From: Mesostigma viride
Lineage: Eukaryota; Streptophyta; Mesostigmatophyceae; Mesostigmatales; Mesostigmataceae
Assembly (NCBI GenBank): GCA_009746045.1
Contig: RPFO01000176.1
Location: 170,151-234,150, forward strand
DNA length: 64,000 nt
Direction: 5' to 3'
In this document: one piece after another, positions 32,090-43,380 of the stretch
Position numbering within the stretch: position 1 is the first letter of the stretch
How the letters are laid out: the number at the start of each line of letters is the position of its first letter
Notes under the pieces: generated by a model
The model's input: the letters and a program-made list of their open reading frames with translations, nothing else
The model's database searches: none
Told to the model about the DNA's origin: nothing
Position numbers and translations under genes: made by a program

Positions 32090-32845
32090 TTACCATGACT
32101 AAGCTCCCAAGAAGTCCAGCATTTGATTGAAACAATAGGTGAAGCCCTGCCACAATTGCATCATTATAACAGTGGCCTTAAGGGTTCTCATTCCACACGT
32201 GGAAGCAAGAAGCCTCCATGGTTCGAGGGAGGGAAGGAGAGCATGAGAATCATTGCCTGCCTAGCTTGCTTAAGGCATGGTCCTCCGACACACAAGCTTA
32301 CATCATCCTAAACCGGCATGTGTAACGCACTGGCCTGAAAAGTGCTGAAGACACCACCAAACCTAGTGTGGCCAGACATCCCCCCGGGGTAGTACGCTAT
32401 CTGTTCCGGTATTTGTACACAAGGTCCTGAAACTAATCTCCAATTAATCTCACCCATTGACCCTTTGGGTTGGTCCGAGTCCAATACCTAATAATTAATC
32501 ACGATTTACTAGAAACACTCCGTCGTTCAGATTCGTTAAGCAACCAGCCAACCCACAGGTGACCCCTAGCATCAGCGCTAGTGCACATTTAACAAACAAG
32601 CACGACTCGTTGTAAGCAAGTCCTATACAATCTGCGCGTAGCAGCATTTTCTCGGAACACTTAACAATAGCCACCGACACCAATAAACAACCGGGGCCTT
32701 TAAATACAACTATGAGAGCTTGGCAACCTTTATAGAATCGGATTCATCAACCCATGTTGTAGACAACCTTCCACATTGCAGGCCAAGGCATGGCGGCCCT
32801 ATCTTTCCCGCATGCGTTCATTAAACCACTTTCAGAGAAAAACTA
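32090..32845. repeat. Dispersed repeat family Y, copy 2
   Basis: Collinear with 10395-11140, including GGCCAAGGCATGGCGGCCCT near its end. No coding sequence. Confidence 0.65.
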
Positions 32846-33055
32846 TCGCGGCACACCAAGATTGTGAGGCTTGGCATCTAGATTCGGCAATTTCCGACAA
32901 CGCTTCCACATTTCTACAACATAACTACTACAATCAAACGGATATATCCCTCAAGGGATACCTGCAAGGTCTTGCCGTGTCAGCGTTTGCATCGACTCGC
33001 CTGATCGCAGTTTGCCCCAGCAAGAATGCTACCGATGCCTATCAATAGCAAGCGC

Positions 33056-33515
33056 ATACGAGAAGGCAAGCAAGCGCACACGGCAAGGCAAGCAAGCGCA
33101 CACGACAAGGCAAGCAAGCGCACACGACAAGGCAAGCAAGCGCACACGACAAGGCAAGCAAGCGCACACGACAAGGCAAGCAAGCGCACACGACAAGGCA
33201 AGCAAGCGCACACGACAAGGCAAGCAAGCGCGCACACGAAAAGGCAAGCAAGCGCACACGACAAGGCAAGCAAGCACGCACACGACAAGGCAAGCAAGCA
33301 CGCACACGACAAGGCAAGCAAGCGCACACGACAATGCAGGCAAGCGCGCACACGACAAGGCAAGCAAGCGCACACGACAAGGCAAGCAAGCGCGCACACG
33401 AAAAGGCAAGCAAGCGCACACGACAAGGCAGGCAAGCGCGCACACGACAAGGCAAGCGAGCGCACACGACAAGGCAAGCAAGCGCGCACGACAAGGCAAG
33501 CAAGCGCACACACAT
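33056..33515 (+). repeat. 22-24 bp minisatellite (GGCAAGCAAGCGCACACGACAA)
   Basis: About 20 units, mostly of 22 bp, with occasional 24-bp units caused by an extra GC or AC. The long open frames on both strands (His-Thr-Arg-Gln or Ala-Cys-Leu repeats) arise from the repeat and are not genes. It ends about 100 bp before an LRR exon. Confidence 0.9.
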
Positions 33516-33612
33516 CTGATGCCTCTAAGATACGGCTGAGCTCTATCTAACACGTGCCCCCTTTACATGTCTATATTTGTGATGTTCATGCTGGTCCTGG
33601 CATTTTGCGCAG

Positions 33613-33684
33613 ACTTCTTGGCAACAACAAGCTGCATGGCACTATCCCATCAGAGCTGGGATTGCTGAACCGCCTTAACTACTT
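33613..33684 (+). CDS. LRR exon (72 nt), divergent, LRR gene 1
   Basis: Follows CATTTTGCGCAG and precedes GTAAGTTCATG. It encodes LLGNNKLHGTIPSELGLLNR and LNYL in the same phase as the array exons. It is more diverged than the tandem units and its introns are unrelated to theirs, so it is an older repeat of the gene. Confidence 0.75.
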
Positions 33685-33744
33685 GTAAGTTCATGATTTG
33701 TTCCATCTTGATGCATGTACATGGATCAAAGTTTCTTTCAAAAT

Positions 33745-34060
33745 ATTAAAGAGGTAGGAGAGAGTCCGCAGCAGGCGGCTGGGACAGCTGCCTGCTTTAT
33801 ATCCTGCCGGCCGCGCGGATGGCAGGCGTCAAACGAGTCATAGAGTAAAGTGGGGAAATTGTAGGCTGACCGCCCGTGGTCAGTCTGCGCGCCACTAGTT
33901 TCGGGCTTTAGTGCGGAATGTACAACATTTCTCAAAGTCCGGCGTCACGTGCTAGTGACATGACGGTCGCCACTTGTCACTGGGCATATTGTGTGACAAC
34001 AGCAAGCCCTAGTGGGCTGCAGAGCTAGAAGTAGGAGCAGGCTCAATGAAATGTTTTCTG
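33745..34060. repeat. Dispersed repeat family X, copy 4
   Basis: GCAGGCGGCTGGGACAGC, CAAAGTCCGGCGTCACGTGC and GTCGCCACTTGTCACTGG link it to the 55440-55770 copy. Confidence 0.65.
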
Positions 34061-35394
34061 TTGAATGATGGTGAGGCAAGTATGCCATTACACGCAAGTT
34101 GAAGGATGGTCGTCGACGTCTCTCCTTCTTTGCCGAATGGGAATATAGCCAAACATAATGTGTCGTCTGGGTAGATTCTTTCAATCGCCCACACCCCCCT
34201 TTTTCTGGTAATGGGTGGCAGCACTAGCTGCTGAATGGTTTTCTTATTTGGCTCCACATTGCCAATGATTCATTCATGATGGCCCAGTCCGCTAGCTTGG
34301 TGATAAAGACAGGTGATTCTTGGGAGTGAACGGGTGTACTCATGATATCATCATCGCAGCCTTGTCTCATCAGGGTCATATCAGGGTCAAGTCATATCAT
34401 AGCCGAGTGATATCAGGGTCATCTCTGGTCGGTGCTTTTTTTTTCTTTCGTGCCACGAGGGACAGGTTCACGTACATTGTCCTGTACATGTTCAAAGGAC
34501 GGCACACCAAAGCGATCAGCCTCTCTATCCGAGAATAGCGCTGAGGTTGCAGCACCCAGTACGCGCAACTGCCCAATTGGAAGGGTGTTTAGACTGGCTG
34601 ATGTTGACATAAGCCACATGGGCGGCATGCGTGGCATGCGTGGCAGCAGGCAGCATACATGGCAATGGAATTAAATTGCTTCTTTCAGGAAGTGCGAGTG
34701 GATAACATCCTGCAGCAAAAGGCTGGAGAAGCGGGCATGGTCTTTTTTCTTCTTTGGGCAGTCCGTGTAACTTCTCTTAATGTGGAAAAAGTCTTTGGAA
34801 AATCACAATTAGTGGGTGGTCGTGGCGACTTGAAGTGAGGGGAAGAAAATGCTGGACTGTTAGGTAGGGTTACTCGGTAGGATGGGGACCGGCCTCTTAC
34901 ATGGGCCATCATAGCCGTTCTGTCTTCAGTCCACCTCGAAGATGACCTGTATGCTACTTCATTACAGACCCAGGATAAGGCAGCTGATCGCCTCTTTGAT
35001 ATCCTGGTGCTGTTGAGGTCCTGGCCACACATACCGTTACAACACAGCCCAACGCATGCTGTCAGATGCCAGCATGGCATGATCTCCTTGTCCCCATCAC
35101 CTCTTGCTCATCTGCTTTCCTAGGGGCCATGACGGCCACCGCAGCTACTGTGATAACCTGTGCAGGCCTCTTACTTTTAACAATTGCAGAATGTGCGTAT
35201 GGGAGATTTCAGCAATCTCGCTTCTATGCTTGCTTTACAGGCGGTGGAGTGTAAGGAGTTTTATGCAAGGTCTAAAGTGTTCTTGGCTATAGCTTAGCCC
35301 TTTCTCCACCACATAGGCCTAGCGTGCCCAAGGTTGGCTGATTCAGCACACGCATGCTATGGATGAATCGTGGTAGCATGAATCGCGGTTCCCT

Positions 35395-35645
35395 GAACCT
35401 GGTTTCTTTTTTGTGAGTTAGAAGGGTAGCCGGTATAGTTCTGTTATACCTAGGGTTAATATGAAAATCCTACTGAGGGCGCTGCGGCCTGAAACGGATC
35501 TGCATTAGATTTGGCCAGATTTCTGACCAGGTGTGTGAAGGCTACATCTCGCCACTGTGTTACATCTCGCCGCTGTCTGGGTTATTCTGTTAATGGCGCA
35601 GCGATTACCCAGGATTCTCAGCACGCCTTATGTGACCTGAAACCC
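35395..35645 (+). mobile_element. E-type YR terminus, left half, interrupted by element B
   Basis: AGAAGGGTAGCCGGTATAG, GCGGCCTGAAACGGATCTGC and TTATGTGACCTGA match the E terminus (59437-59650) and the remnant at 53573. The match stops at about 35645, where the B terminus begins, and resumes at about 37934. Confidence 0.65.
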
Positions 35646-35727
35646 TTTGTGAGGTAACGCTCGTATTATCTTGTGCTACATAGTGCATTAGGGTCAGGGT
35701 ACTTGCTGCTAGATTTTAGAAAAAATA

Positions 35728-35883
35728 TATTTCTGCCACAGGTCACCCCCCTCCCCCTTGCTGGGGAGGTTTGCCTATAAAGAGGGAGGGGGATGGCGGT
35801 GAGCCTACCCGTTTTCTTTACTCAAACTCGTCGTGACGCAGTATATGCCTAGGTAATAACGGCGTCAATAGAACACCATACCA
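35728..35883 (+). promoter_or_regulatory. Promoter region of element B (TATA box)
   Basis: TATAAAG at 35776-35782 is about 100 bases before the gag ATG at 35884. The same box is at 37869-37876 in A2. Confidence 0.55.
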
Positions 35884-36960
35884 ATGGCTGATGCGGAGGT
35901 CTTGCAGGATGCCGTGGACTCGCCGGCCCCACCGGCTGGGGCGGCGGTGAGGCCACCGGAAGCGGAGTTGTTGAAACGTATGCGTGTGGTTCCCATGGAT
36001 GGCTCATTAAAAGACATCGTCATCAGGGCGAGGGCCTTGTTGGGGGGCGGCCCACGCTGGGCGGAGCGCATTGACTGGCACTGCCAGATGGTCGCCGAAT
36101 TGACAACCTCTAAAAATACTTGAGGCGTCGTGGCTTTTATGTCGAGCCCCTGCCCACCAAGACGATGCAGGCTGCCATAGCTGCCATGTTGCGGTATGCC
36201 CTAGTGGACCCCAGCGAGGAGGAATTCTATGAGGAGGACGAGGAGCCCCGGCACGAAATCCGGGAGCAGGGAACAATCGTCGCGTGAGCTCCGGTGTGGC
36301 CGTGTGGGGCCACGCATCGACCAGTTTTTGGCGGGTTGGGAAGCTCGGCGATCTGGTGACAGGCCGGGCCGCCAGCCGACAGGTCTCAGACGGCGCGTTT
36401 GAACCAGCGCGGCCGGCAGCAGCCAGAGTACAATGGCGACGCCGTGGCTTTAGCAATGGGCGTTTGGTTATGAGCGGCCTGCTCACCAACCAACTGACCA
36501 TAGCTGCACAAGGGGGTCGACAGACTGGCACGCCAGGCGTGGAGGTGCCCTTTCACGCCACCTCGGTCAACGTGGAGTGCGGAGCGCGGCAACCCCTGCT
36601 GCCGAGACTGTGTTCTGCGGTCAGCGGAGGCGGTGGCAGGTGGAAGCATCAGGGGCTGGCTGCTGGCCACCAAGCCGACCTGGACTGGCCAGGGGGCCGA
36701 CGTTGGGAAGCTCATGGCCACCCAGCTCGCCTTCACGCTGGACACACTGATCACGGAGTTAGGCTGGCTGCCGTGGAACCAGGGGGACGACGCGGTCAAG
36801 CACATGGCGGCCCCCGAGTACGCGATGCGAATGGCGACATCGATCACAGTGGCCGACACCATGCAAGGGTTCGAGGGGGGATGCTCCCCCTGCAGGAGAT
36901 GCGAATCTGCTGTGGCATCCGGCTGTTCAGGGGGCCATGAAGGCAGCCGAGCTCGCCAAC
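35884..36960 (+). pseudogene. gag-like protein of element B, frame-disrupted
   Basis: The first frame (35884-36123) begins MADAEVLQDAVDSPAPPAG at the first ATG after the TATA box. An acidic stretch follows in another frame (EEEFYEEDEEPRHEIREQ near 36218-36270). A third frame from 36633 encodes GGSIRGWLLATKPTWTGQGA and LAFTLDTLITELGWLPWNQG, the block shared with elements A and E. Several frame changes are present, so the protein is not made in one piece from this copy unless frameshifting occurs. No nucleic-acid-binding zinc knuckle was confirmed; a CSPCRRC motif near 36883-36903 is the only Cys cluster. Confidence 0.5.
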
Positions 36961-37455
36961 CGCCTCGGGAGGGTCTAAGGGCCCAAGAAGGAGTAAGTAA
37001 GATTCTGCCTAATGTTTCGCCGATTCTCCTAGGGGTAGGAGTTCTGGGGAGGCGCACTCTAGTGGGTACACACGGGCTTCACCAGAATCTGCTGAATCAG
37101 CACGGCGGATCTGGCCCCACCCCCTCTGCTGGGGACCGTTTGAATCGTTCGTCTAAACATGCTGGTGTGGGATGTGGCACGACTGGGCGCACTCTGATGG
37201 GAACGTCAGGGCTTGGTCGGGATTCGTTGGTGGAATCTAGAAGCCTCTGCAGCCTGTGGCTCCACTTGGCGTGCCGGAGTGGCCTGCTTGGCCTCTGGGT
37301 TCTCGGGGCGCATCTGGACCAAATCTCAAAAGACAACATGCCTTGCTTCCGTTGCCTTTGCCAGTTGACTTGGGCAAGCGCCCGTGGTGCGCTCTGGGGT
37401 CCGCCCGGCGTCGTCAGCGGGCGGCCACGACCCTCCGCGGTCGGGACGCCAGTGC

Positions 37456-37503
37456 TGGGACCCGGCGCATTGGCGTGCTAATTTCCGGGGGCATCTTCTG
37501 TGA
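37456..37503 (+). pseudogene. Recombinase C-terminal tail, element B
   Basis: WDPAHWRANFRGHLL with its stop at 37501-37503 matches the end of the D recombinase (WDPAHWRAHFRGHLL). Nothing of the catalytic domain precedes it. Confidence 0.7.
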
Positions 37504-37578
37504 CCCTATGGACGACTTGTTTGTGACCCTACTTGTGTCTACTACGGCGCGAGGGGCCAGCATGGAGATGTGGGACCA

Positions 37579-37600
37579 TCAGCCTAGGTGCTTAGGCTGA
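37579..37600 (+). terminator. 3' hairpin after the recombinase stop, element B
   Basis: TCAGCCTA, loop GGTGCT, TAGGCTGA. The same hairpin is at 45021-45042 in element D. Confidence 0.4.
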
Positions 37601-37914
37601 CGCCCCAATTTTGAGTCATTCAGCTGACAGTCTAGACTTAGCGCTGGGATGGTATTTCACTACATCGTAATAGTCGTGAGGTGTCTGGTGTGTTACCCGA
37701 AACCAAGCACATTGTAGACACTGGAGTTTGTGAGCTAACGCTCGTAATATCTTGTGCTACATAGTGCATTAGGGTCAGGGTACTCGCCGCTAGATTATAG
37801 ACAAGATTTGAAAATTAATATCTCTGGCACAGGTCACCCCCATCTACCCCTTGCTGGGGAGGTTTTCCTATAAAGGGGAGGGGGATGGCGGTCGCCCTAC
37901 CCGTTTTCTTGACT

Positions 37915-37933
37915 CCCCACCCACCCACCCTTG
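37915..37933 (+). other. CCCA tract at the A2 end of element B
   Basis: CCCCACCCACCCACCCTTG, also found at the A2/B2 boundary of N1 and N2. Confidence 0.75.
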
Positions 37934-38350
37934 GGGGACGGGGACGTCCGGCATTCTTACGTTTACAAGGCACCGGCAATTCGAATGCTAATTTGCGTGA
38001 TTTCTCGCCTATCAGGTGCAAAAAATGTGTCGCAAAAAAGGGCCGTGGGCGTGTCACGAAGAAATGACAAAAACAAACCCACCTAGCTAAGGTCGGCTCT
38101 TTTCTTTTCACAAGGGCGGCGACAGCAAGCAAGGGAAGGCGAGCCTCTGGGTTGACGAACCTTCACTGCTGGAGCCAATTTCTTGCCCTGAGCAGCAATG
38201 CGGAAGGTAGGGCACAAAGCAACAAGGCAGGCAGGGTGCAAGAAGGACGGGACCCCTACGCCGCGAGCTGCTGCCGCTGGCCACGCGCTAGGCGCCTGCC
38301 AACAAGGAAAGAAAATGTTGGAGTGAATGTTACCCTGAACAACATTATTT
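37934..38350 (+). mobile_element. E-type YR terminus, right half with start of gag
   Basis: CCGGCAATTCGAATGC, CTAGCTAAGGTCGGCTCTTT and CAAGGGCGGCGACAGC match element E at 59680-59835. AGCAGCAATGCGGAAGG matches the E gag start at 59887. The coding sequence decays soon after. Confidence 0.65.
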
Positions 38351-38984
38351 GAGGGTGCTCGATCTCTCTTTCGCGGCGATTCCAGCGCCGTCAGAATGGG
38401 TTAAGTCCGACAAGGAACGAGAAAGTTGCGACCTTCCGGAGCTGGCGGGCGCGCGCGAGTGGGAGTCGAGAGCACGCGGCATCGAACTATTAAAAAAAAG
38501 TGAATTCCTCTGGTCATTTATGCTACACGTCGAGTCTGGGCTGACAGAGTCCTGCGCTATTGCTTGTGAGCTACGACGGCAATGGATTATTCCCTCGTAC
38601 GCAGGATTAACACCAAGGAATGTGCAGGCCTTGCCTAGGACTAGTAGGGATAGATGCCATAATTACTGTATGGTCTACGTACGACCAAGGAGGCAGGTAC
38701 TGTACCGGAGTAATTAAGTCCTGGACAGTCTAGCGCTGATCTGTACTGTTGAGCTCTGCCAGACTATGATCCTGACTGGACAACAACTAACATAGTAGTT
38801 CGACAATTGTACGGCACTTGGCCACTTACGCACGCCGTTCATTCCCATTCTCAGTTTTGCTGTGTTTGAGTGCGATCTTACGAAACGCTTCTGTGAGTTT
38901 GCATTATCCATTATTCCTAGAACTAGTAAAGCCCATTTCCTGCAATTATTTGTCTTGTACACAACACAAGAACAACCTTATTAG
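38351..38984. other. No gene recognised
   Basis: A plus frame at 38349-38717 (122 residues) has no recognisable motif and no supporting splice context. Confidence 0.35.
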
Positions 38985-39248
38985 CCTCACTACATCCCCT
39001 ACACCACCATAAGTACTGACTGCCAATCACAGTTGCGCCACGCCTGGGGATTGAGTGGCGCAGGTGCAAGGTTTAGTGGCGTACGTTAGGCGCTACCTAG
39101 GCCTGCACTTCGGGATCACACTCAGCGCCGGCAAAAAAAGGTCGGCCGGTGCAGTACCCTCGTGGCAAACGCTAGTACTACGCTACGTACGGCAGGTCGG
39201 TCCCCTTTGAACCCGTCCACGCGTCATATATAAAATGAGCAAAGCTCA
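38985..39248. mobile_element. A-type YR terminal remnant
   Basis: CCCCTACACCACCATAAGTA, GCGCTACCTAGGCCTGCACT and CGGCAGGTCGGTCCCCTTTG match 28548-28812. A CCCA tract lies further on at 39489-39518, but without a clear B block. Confidence 0.5.
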
Positions 39249-39488
39249 ACAATGTCCGCCGCCTACCCACAGGTACTTGTGCTACATTTGGACTAGACTA
39301 GACTATGTAGAAGGGCTTTGTGCCGCTAGTGCCTACTGTGACGCGTGCCCCCCCCTTTTATGGAACTTGAAGTACCAAAAAGGGGGCCTTGGATGCACTG
39401 TCAGAGATCTAGAGATATTTTTGTACATGTTATTCGCGCACACGAACTTAAAGTGGTGCAGTGGACCTAGGAAGTCCTTTTTGCAGCT

Positions 39489-39518
39489 CCACCCACCCAC
39501 CCACCCACCCACCCACGC
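39489..39518 (+). repeat. (CCCA)n microsatellite
   Basis: Seven CCCA units after GCAGCTCCA. The preceding TTTTTGCAGCT resembles the acceptor-like end of A repeats. Confidence 0.7.
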
Positions 39519-40054
39519 TGCTGTTTGACAGACAAGCTTGGATTAGGGGGCATGTGCTGGGCCCCACCGTGGTCAAATGGCAAACTTGTGGATGGTTTGT
39601 ACAATGATGTTGATGGTGTGTCTAGGCTTCAGTATAAAGCCTGCGCACTCTCATTGTAATAAATTTGTTTCACATGCTAATTTTTTTCCAAAGGGCGACT
39701 TGTCGCTAATTTGTTTCATCAGCCACCCATGTCTTACCGCAAAGGCGAAATGTTAAACAAGTGGTGTTTAGATGGGAACATGGAGGTGTCTCATGCTCAT
39801 TAACAACCAGGAAGTCAGCAGCCATCATAAACCATTCTGACGGGGAATCTGATATGCATGGAATATGTAGCATCGCATCCTGTATGGAAAACTGTTCGCT
39901 CAAACCGACTACAGGTTTCCATTTCTTTCATACTGCTATGATGAGCTGATGCGCAATGGCAATGTGTGTTTGCATTCCGACATGGCCACTTAGATCCCCT
40001 GGCCTCAGATCCTCCCCTCGCTGGACTGCCTGTGATCTGTGCCTTTTTCTGCAG

Positions 40055-40152
40055 GAATGTGGCCTACAACCCGTGGATTTGTGGACCAGACCCTCCTTCT
40101 CAAGCTTCGCTAAATGTGCTTAGGAACGGCGTATTCGGGCCTGTTTGCCCTG
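40055..40152 (+). CDS. Probable LRR C-terminal cap exon, LRR gene 1
   Basis: After CTTTTTCTGCAG the frame reads NVAYNPWICGPDPPSQASLN and VLRNGVFGPVCP before GTAGGTTG. NPWxCGP is typical of the cap that closes a plant-type LRR solenoid. The first base completes an Asn codon from a 72-nt exon, so the phase fits. An alternative donor at 40207 would add RLTSEAPMLPWTVPETS. No transmembrane or kinase exon was recognised, so the protein may be secreted, membrane-bound or cytosolic. Confidence 0.5.
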
Positions 40153-40974
40153 GTAGGTTGACATCTGAAGCACCCATGCTACCGTGGACTGTGCCAGAAA
40201 CATCAGGTAGGCCTTCGGCTTTGTGTGAGGTTGGACACAGCGAGATATGTGCAACCTAGCCTACGAAACGCATACCCTTTTCAAGGTGTTTCAAGGAGGC
40301 CCCCGCTTCGTGTCATGGCCCACTTGAGGGAGAGCAGGCATATTCAATTTAGCATGTACTGCATTTAGTTATCAGATTGACAATGCAATGCAGTGTTGCA
40401 TCCTTGGTATTGAAAATGGTGAAGGCATGGTAGGGCCACTCGAGAGGCATATTTCAGGCACTGCGCTCACAACCTCAGTTCACAGTCAGTTTGTCAATAT
40501 GCAGGACTGATATGGGTTTTTGTATACTAATAGGACCTTAGACTGGGACTTGCTTATTCCACAAGGGGGGCGTCTGCAAAAGTGTATGCTTAGGTGTGCC
40601 TGGTGTGATAAGTTTCCTGCTCCTCTGTGCTTGTCCCCCGTTCGTACTCTATGTAGTGCTTTGCTACATGGCTTCAATTTATATGGTAGAATTTGCGTCA
40701 GACGGGGCTTGAAAACTTGAGACGCCCACCATTTCTCACATACAGGAAGTCAATGAGCCGTCACCCGGGCGGCTGCCACATTATCAACCCCTACCAAAAT
40801 CTAGGACCTGCAGGGGGCTGCAGCGAATGAAGGCCAAAGCGTGTCTTTGGCGGCAGCATGCCATCATGGTCATTTGTGTCAGACGCACGACCAGGAGACC
40901 CCCCCAAAAGAGAGATCTAATTAGGGTCTTAGTTTTTTACTGTTGTCACTAATATTCACGTTTTATGTATTATT
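40153..40974. other. Intron DNA, no gene recognised
   Basis: Short frames only. The minus-strand frame at 40486-40677 has no known motif. Confidence 0.35.
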
Positions 40975-41102
40975 TTCATGTCCCACGTAGCTCCCACAAA
41001 AACCAGCATCTTCATTAAAACAATAAGTGGAAGCATACATGTGACACTAATTGACATGCCCGGAGGCACGCCGTTCAAGGCCCTTCATGAAGTACGTTGC
41101 CC
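40975..41102 (-). repeat. B2 repeat of N2 (128 bp)
   Basis: Direct repeat of 41555-41682, from TTCATGTCCCACGTAG to GTACGTTGCCC. Confidence 0.85.
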
Positions 41103-41117
41103 TAGAGGCAACCAAGA

Positions 41118-41136
41118 CAAGGGTGGGTGGGTGGGG
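41118..41136 (-). other. CCCA tract between A2 and B2 of N2
   Basis: The minus strand reads CCCCACCCACCCACCCTTG, identical to element B. Confidence 0.8.
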
Positions 41137-41556
41137 AGCAAAGAAAGAGGCCGACAAAACCAGCCAGAGCGGCTTTTAGTCGCAAAACCTCCCTTATCCC
41201 TAGCTAACTGACGTCATTAAACCCTTATGTTTAGTGGATGCTAGTAAGACGCTAACCGTACAGACCGGGGGTAGAATATCCCGAATCTGCACGGCTAGTA
41301 TTAAATAATGTGTAGGTTGTTCTTTTCAGGGGCACTGCACCTCACGCCCCGTTCCGCCCGGGTATAATCAACCCAAGCGCGGAACGCACATTTTATTTAA
41401 TTCATTTTTCAACCATGCACTATATTGCATCTACTAATCACAAAAGCTCTAGCCAAACAGCTACGAGTAAACACTGCGACCTATAAGCCGCTCATCCAGC
41501 GGCCTCTTGTTCCCGCATTCACGTATAGAAGAAACTCCGTTCAAAGAACCCCGATT
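41136..41556 (-). repeat. A2 repeat of N2 (421 bp)
   Basis: Direct repeat of 42518-42938. On the minus strand it ends in CTCTTTCTTTGCTC, before the CCCA tract. Confidence 0.85.
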
Positions 41557-41682
41557 CATGTCCCACGTAGCTCCCACAAAAACCAGCATCTTCATTAAAA
41601 CAATAAGTGGAAGCATACATGTGACACTAATTGACATGCCCGGAGGCACGCCGTTCAAGGCCCTTCATGAAGTACGTTGCCC
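41555..41682 (-). repeat. B1 repeat of N2 (128 bp)
   Basis: Joined directly to A2 and repeated at the right terminus. Confidence 0.85.
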
Positions 41683-42517
41683 AATCACCCCCGCCCTGGC
41701 TTTCCCTTGAAGCCGCACTCCACCTTGCTTGTTGTCACAAGTGACCGCCCTGCCGCAAAACGGGAGCCCCCCCACATCGGGAGGCGTGTGCCCGGCGGCT
41801 GTGGATGCATGGCCAGGCCCAAAAAGGCCCAGCGCATTTGCACTGCGATTGCGCACGGCCAGCCTATCATGACCCCTCTCGGGGCCCCGAGTCGGTACCG
41901 CTATGGCCGTCTCCCCATAGACCCGGGGTGCTTCGAGAAAAAACGTGGACCTAGCCCAGGCCCCGCCAGCCCGGATGCCCGAGGCCACAGCCCCAGGCAC
42001 CTGGCTGAACGAGAGTCCGTTCAGCCAAGACCGCATTCCCCCCGAGGTTTCTATGCGTGGGGAAAAAATTTCTAGCTTAGACGCTTTTCCCATCGCCGTC
42101 CCCAGCCCCAACCACCCCCCCTCGGCGGAAGGCAATTGCAAAGTTTGCTGGCCAGCAGCAATTTCCGAAGAAAAAGCCGCAGGCCGCGGACCGAGACACG
42201 GGTCGCCAGTGCCAGCCATCCGGCTCCAACCCGGGGTGCAAGCATCCCCAGGTACGGAGCACCAGCTCGCGCACTGGGCCGACCAAGCGACAGTTGAGCA
42301 CCTGTCACGGCATCCGGCCCACCAAAGACCCCAAGCTGGGGAAAAGGTGCGGACCGGAGGTAATCTTTTTCTTTTCTTTTAGTTAACCGGGCGAGGAACT
42401 ACGCCTGGCCGGTTAACAACTGGAAGTCTCACCACTGGCCAAGTGGCCAGTGCAACCAGTGCTTTTGGGATTTTGCTCCGCAGCACCCATAGCTGCGGCT
42501 GCCGCCGCAACGACAAC
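41683..42517 (-). other. Internal region of N2, unrecognised ORF
   Basis: A minus frame (42219-41665) starts MAGTGDPCLGPRPAAFSSEI and runs into B1. It has no domain I recognise and could be a remnant of a gag-like gene or chance. The plus strand also has frames of similar length, so coding is unproven. Confidence 0.3.
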
Positions 42518-42938
42518 GAGCAAAGAAAGAGGCCGACAAAACCAGCCAGAGCGGCTTTTAGTCGCAAAACCTCCCTTATCCCTAGCTAACTGACGTCATT
42601 AAACCCTTATGTTTAGTGGATGCTAGTAAGACGCTAACCGTACAGACCGGGGGTAGAATATCCCGAATCTGCACGGCTAGTATTAAATAATGCGTAGGTT
42701 GTTCTTTTCAGGGGCACTGCACCTCACGCCCCGTTCCGCCCGGGTATAATCAACCCAAGCGCGGAACGCACATTTTATTTAATTCATTTTTCAACCATGC
42801 ACTATATTGCATCTACTAATCACAAAAGCTCTAGCCAAACAGCTACGAGTAAACACTGCGACCTATAAGCCGCTCATCCAGCGGCCTCTTGTTCCCGCAT
42901 TCACGTATAGAAGAAACTCCGTTCAAAGAACCCCGATT
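42518..42938 (-). repeat. A1 repeat of N2 (421 bp)
   Basis: Left terminus on the minus strand, nearly identical to 41136-41556. Confidence 0.85.
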
Positions 42939-43380
42939 GTCAGTACTAGTTTTAGTACTTTATAGTTTCCATGACCAGTTTTTACGTAGTAATGGGCACA
43001 AAACCATGCCCAAGCCTAGAGTTCTTATAAGATGGGCTTCCCACGTCTTACATGGGACACCACTACTCGTAGCTAACTGACTGCTAATCCCAGTTTTAAC
43101 TAACCTTGGTTAGGTTTTGCAATACGTGCTATCTAAACTTACGTGCTATCTAACCTTATTATCGATTTTCCAACTTGTTATTCAATAATGGTGTTCAGAC
43201 TTATAGTTTGCAACGTACGGTATAGTGCTCCTTGGGAGTGATTGGGCCCATACAACACGCAGATGTAGTAGATGCTTGTACATGCATGATGGTTCCTGTC
43301 CTCTCACGCTTGCATGAACATACATGCGTCGTTCTGATTCCATGGACTGATGATATGCTCAGGTTGCTTCGACACAGCAG

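Larger units (their letters stand above)
35646..37933 (+). mobile_element. YR element B, gag-only deletion derivative
   Basis: A1 (35646-35828) and A2 (37727-37914) are direct repeats sharing TCTTGTGCTACATAGTGCAT, the TATA box and CTACCCGTTTTCTT. Between them are a gag-like ORF and then the last codons and 3' hairpin of the recombinase; RT, RNase H and most of the YR are missing. A2 is followed by CCCCACCCACCCACCCTTG. It sits inside an E-type terminus (35395-35645 and 37934 onward). Confidence 0.7.
40975..42938 (-). mobile_element. Non-autonomous YR retroelement N2 with complete split direct repeats
   Basis: Read on the minus strand: A1 (42938-42518), internal region (42517-41683), B1 (41682-41555), A2 (41556-41136), CCCA tract (41136-41118), B2 (41102-40975). 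A copies are 421 bp with about one difference noticed, and B copies are 128 bp. Architecture, size and CCCA tract match N1, but the A, B and internal sequences differ, so it is a distinct family. The B1/A2 joint shares TT (41555-41556) with both outer ends. No RT, RNase H or YR is encoded. Confidence 0.85.

Noticed and set aside
33012-33553. Overlapping frames of about 175 codons on both strands
   Set aside because: They come from the 22-bp minisatellite, which is open in several frames.
34419-35080. Minus-strand frames of 72 and 131 codons that look somewhat protein-like
   Set aside because: No domain, start or splice junction links them convincingly, and one lies partly over a repeat-rich area.
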